From Ignavibacteriota bacterium (GTDB taxonomy: Bacteria > Bacteroidota > Ignavibacteria > Tepidaquicellales > Tepidaquicellaceae): 7,958 nucleotides of DNA. Location: contig PNBM01000347.1 of assembly GCA_003135995.1 (NCBI GenBank), positions 1 through 7,958 on the forward strand. The letters are read 5' to 3'. The notes under the pieces are model-generated. The model ran no database searches. It was given only the letters and a program-made list of their open reading frames with translations, and was not told where the DNA came from. The translations under genes and the position numbers were made by a program. Positions within the stretch are counted from its first letter, which is position 1. Each line of letters begins with the position of its first letter. Below, piece after piece: positions 6,153 to 7,958 of the stretch.

Positions 6153-7958
6153 TTGCCTGACCGTTTAAAAATATCAATCAAAGGTGCTGTACAGGGAGTC
6201 GGCTTCCGACCCTTTATATTCAAGCTGGCAAAAACTCTCGATATAAAAGGTTATGTGCTGAATTCTCCTCAGGGTGTTACGATTGAAGCCGAAGGAAATA
6301 AAGATATTCTCGAAGAATTCATTTTAAGAATTAATAATGATAAACCACCCATATCAATTATTCAAAATATTTCAATTGAAAAATTTGAATCGACCGGTTA
6401 TAAAGATTTCATAATAAAAAAAAGTGAAACTAACGGCATCCCGAATGCCATCGTGCTTCCTGATATAGCAACCTGTAAAGACTGCCTTACCGATATTTTT
6501 GATATAAAGAACAGAAGATATTTATATCCGTTTACAAATTGTACGAACTGCGGACCGCGTTATTCAATCATCGAGTCATTGCCTTATGACAGGGCAAGAA
6601 CAACTATGAAAATTTTCGAAATGTGTGAAGATTGCGGTTTTGAATACCGTAATCCTGAAGACAGGAGATTCCACACACAGCCGAACGCTTGCCCTGAATG
6701 CGGACCGCACGTAGAATTGTGGGATGCAAATGGAAAAATATTGACTACACATCTGGAAGCAATTTTGGAAACTGTATATAATATTATAAAAGGAAAAATT
6801 ATTGCAATAAAAGGTCTCGGCGGATTTCATCTCGTTGTCGACGCAGGAAATGATGAGGCAATTCAAAGATTAAGAAAAGCAAAAAACCGCGAGGAAAAAC
6901 CTCTTGCATTAATGTATCCTGATTTAAAAACAATCAAAAGAGATTGCGAATTATCAAACGAGGAACAGATTTTATTAACATCTGCTCAGTCTCCGATAGT
7001 AATTTTAAAAAAATTATCCGGTTGTAAAATTTCCGAATCAGTTGCACCGGGAAATCCAAATCTTGGTGTAATGCTTCCGTATACTCCTTTGCATCATATT
7101 TTACTGCACTATCTTCAAATTCCAATAGTCGCTACAAGCGGCAATCTATCCGAGGAACCAATGTGTATAGATGAATATGATGCATTACTGCGTCTGAAAA
7201 ATATTGCGAAATATTTTTTAGTACACAACAGACCTATTTACAGGCACGTTGATGATTCTATCGCAAGAATTATATTGAATGAAAAAGTAATTTTAAGAAG
7301 AGCAAGAGGTTATGCTCCATTTCCTGTTATCATAAATAATAAAAGTAAAAAAACAATAATGTCGGTCGGCGGACATTTGAAAAATACAATTGCAGTCTCA
7401 AAAGGAAATGGGGTATTTGTGAGTCAGCATATCGGCGACCTTGAAACGAAAGAATCTTACAACAGTTTTTGCAATACAATAAATAAATTCAAAGAGATTT
7501 ATAAAATCGAAAATGAAATTGTTGTACACGATTCACACCCTGAATATATTTCAACCAAATATGCAAAAGAAAATTTCCCCTCTGCAGAAAATGTCCAGCA
7601 TCACGTTGCTCATATTTTATCCGTCATCGCAGAGAATTCTCTTTCGGGTAATCTGCTTGGCATTGCCTGGGATGGTGCAGGATTCGGAGATGATAAAACT
7701 ATCTGGGGCGGAGAGTTTTTCCGTTTTAAACCCGAAGGATACGAACGTATCGCACATCTGAAAAATTTCAGACTTGTCGGAGGAGAAAGTTCTTTCAAAG
7801 ATATTTATAAATGTGCGTTCGGTGTGCTTTATGAAATTTATGGAAAAGAAATTTTGAATTCCGGATTTTATAATTCAGAAAACGAAATTTCCAAAACCGA
7901 TGCTGATATTTATTTAAAGATGCTTAACAAAAATATTAATTCTCCGGAATGCTCGAGT
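6153..7958 (+). CDS. hypF: Carbamoyltransferase HypF, C-terminus cut off by window edge
   Basis: HypF hydrolyses carbamoyl phosphate, makes carbamoyl-adenylate with ATP and passes the carbamoyl group to the C-terminal Cys of HypE, the source of the cyanide ligands on the hydrogenase iron. The 602 visible codons cover most of a family of about 750-770 residues; roughly the last 150 are missing. Acylphosphatase domain, residues 5-95: GAVQGVGFRPF with catalytic Arg19, and Asn37. Zinc-finger region: four CxxC pairs at Cys108/111, 130/133, 158/161 and 180/183. YrdC-like domain, about 200-385: KGLGGFHL, KNREEKPLALM and SGN at 329-331, ending near RRARGYAPFP. Kae1-like domain from about 400: GGH at 406-408, the metal-binding QHHVAH at 482-487, and WDGAGFGDD from 506. 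The start is assigned to TTG at 6153 (reading MPDRLKISIKGAVQG): the frame opens after a TAA at 6132 and contains no ATG or GTG before the acylphosphatase core. No Shine-Dalgarno sequence precedes it. Confidence 0.96.
   Translation, partial: MPDRLKISIKGAVQGVGFRPFIFKLAKTLDIKGYVLNSPQGVTIEAEGNKDILEEFILRINNDKPPISIIQNISIEKFESTGYKDFIIKKSETNGIPNAIVLPDIATCKDCLTDIFDIKNRRYLYPFTNCTNCGPRYSIIESLPYDRARTTMKIFEMCEDCGFEYRNPEDRRFHTQPNACPECGPHVELWDANGKILTTHLEAILETVYNIIKGKIIAIKGLGGFHLVVDAGNDEAIQRLRKAKNREEKPLALMYPDLKTIKRDCELSNEEQILLTSAQSPIVILKKLSGCKISESVAPGNPNLGVMLPYTPLHHILLHYLQIPIVATSGNLSEEPMCIDEYDALLRLKNIAKYFLVHNRPIYRHVDDSIARIILNEKVILRRARGYAPFPVIINNKSKKTIMSVGGHLKNTIAVSKGNGVFVSQHIGDLETKESYNSFCNTINKFKEIYKIENEIVVHDSHPEYISTKYAKENFPSAENVQHHVAHILSVIAENSLSGNLLGIAWDGAGFGDDKTIWGGEFFRFKPEGYERIAHLKNFRLVGGESSFKDIYKCAFGVLYEIYGKEILNSGFYNSENEISKTDADIYLKMLNKNINSPECSS

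Noticed and set aside
6576..7798. Short open frames on both strands within hypF (- strand 6576-6866, 6934-7125 and 7610-7798; + strand 7513-7761)
   Set aside because: All overlap conserved HypF zinc-finger, YrdC-like or Kae1-like sequence in another frame and show no family resemblance of their own.

Overview
The window is AT-rich and gene-dense, with three visible maturation genes for [NiFe] hydrogenase (hypA, hypB, and the first 602 codons of hypF) on the + strand. They lie head-to-head with one very large sensor histidine kinase gene on the - strand. No phylogenetic marker is present. The low GC content, near-absence of Shine-Dalgarno sequences before the hyp genes, the kinase style (Cache plus many PAS/GAF modules) and scattered GTCATTCC...GGAATCC palindromes would fit a member of the Bacteroidota/Ignavibacteria/Chlorobi side of the tree. 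That placement is inference only.

Layout: 1-4499 (-) is the N-terminal 1499 residues of a membrane-bound kinase: TM, periplasmic Cache-like domain, TM, four PAS domains, a Cys-rich GAF, a fifth PAS, a second Cys-bearing GAF, a sixth PAS and the first residues of the HisKA helix. The window edge cuts it just before the expected phospho-acceptor His box. 4500-4818 is the divergent intergenic region, with an array of nine 8-9 bp repeats (4693-4770) close to hypA. 4819-5163 is hypA and 5189-5839 is hypB. 5840-6152 is a non-coding spacer holding four clear inverted repeats. 6153-7958 is hypF, which starts at a TTG and runs off the right edge.

HypA and HypB together insert nickel into the hydrogenase large subunit. 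HypF starts synthesis of the cyanide ligands of the iron by transferring carbamoyl from carbamoyl phosphate to HypE. The three genes probably belong to one maturation locus, with hypC, hypD and hypE expected further right, although the palindrome-filled spacer may uncouple hypF from hypAB. Whether the divergent kinase senses something relevant to hydrogen metabolism cannot be decided here. I see no clearly new system. The most notable items are the modular, duplicated PAS-GAF sensor with two Cys clusters, the short tandem array before hypA and the palindrome cluster before hypF.
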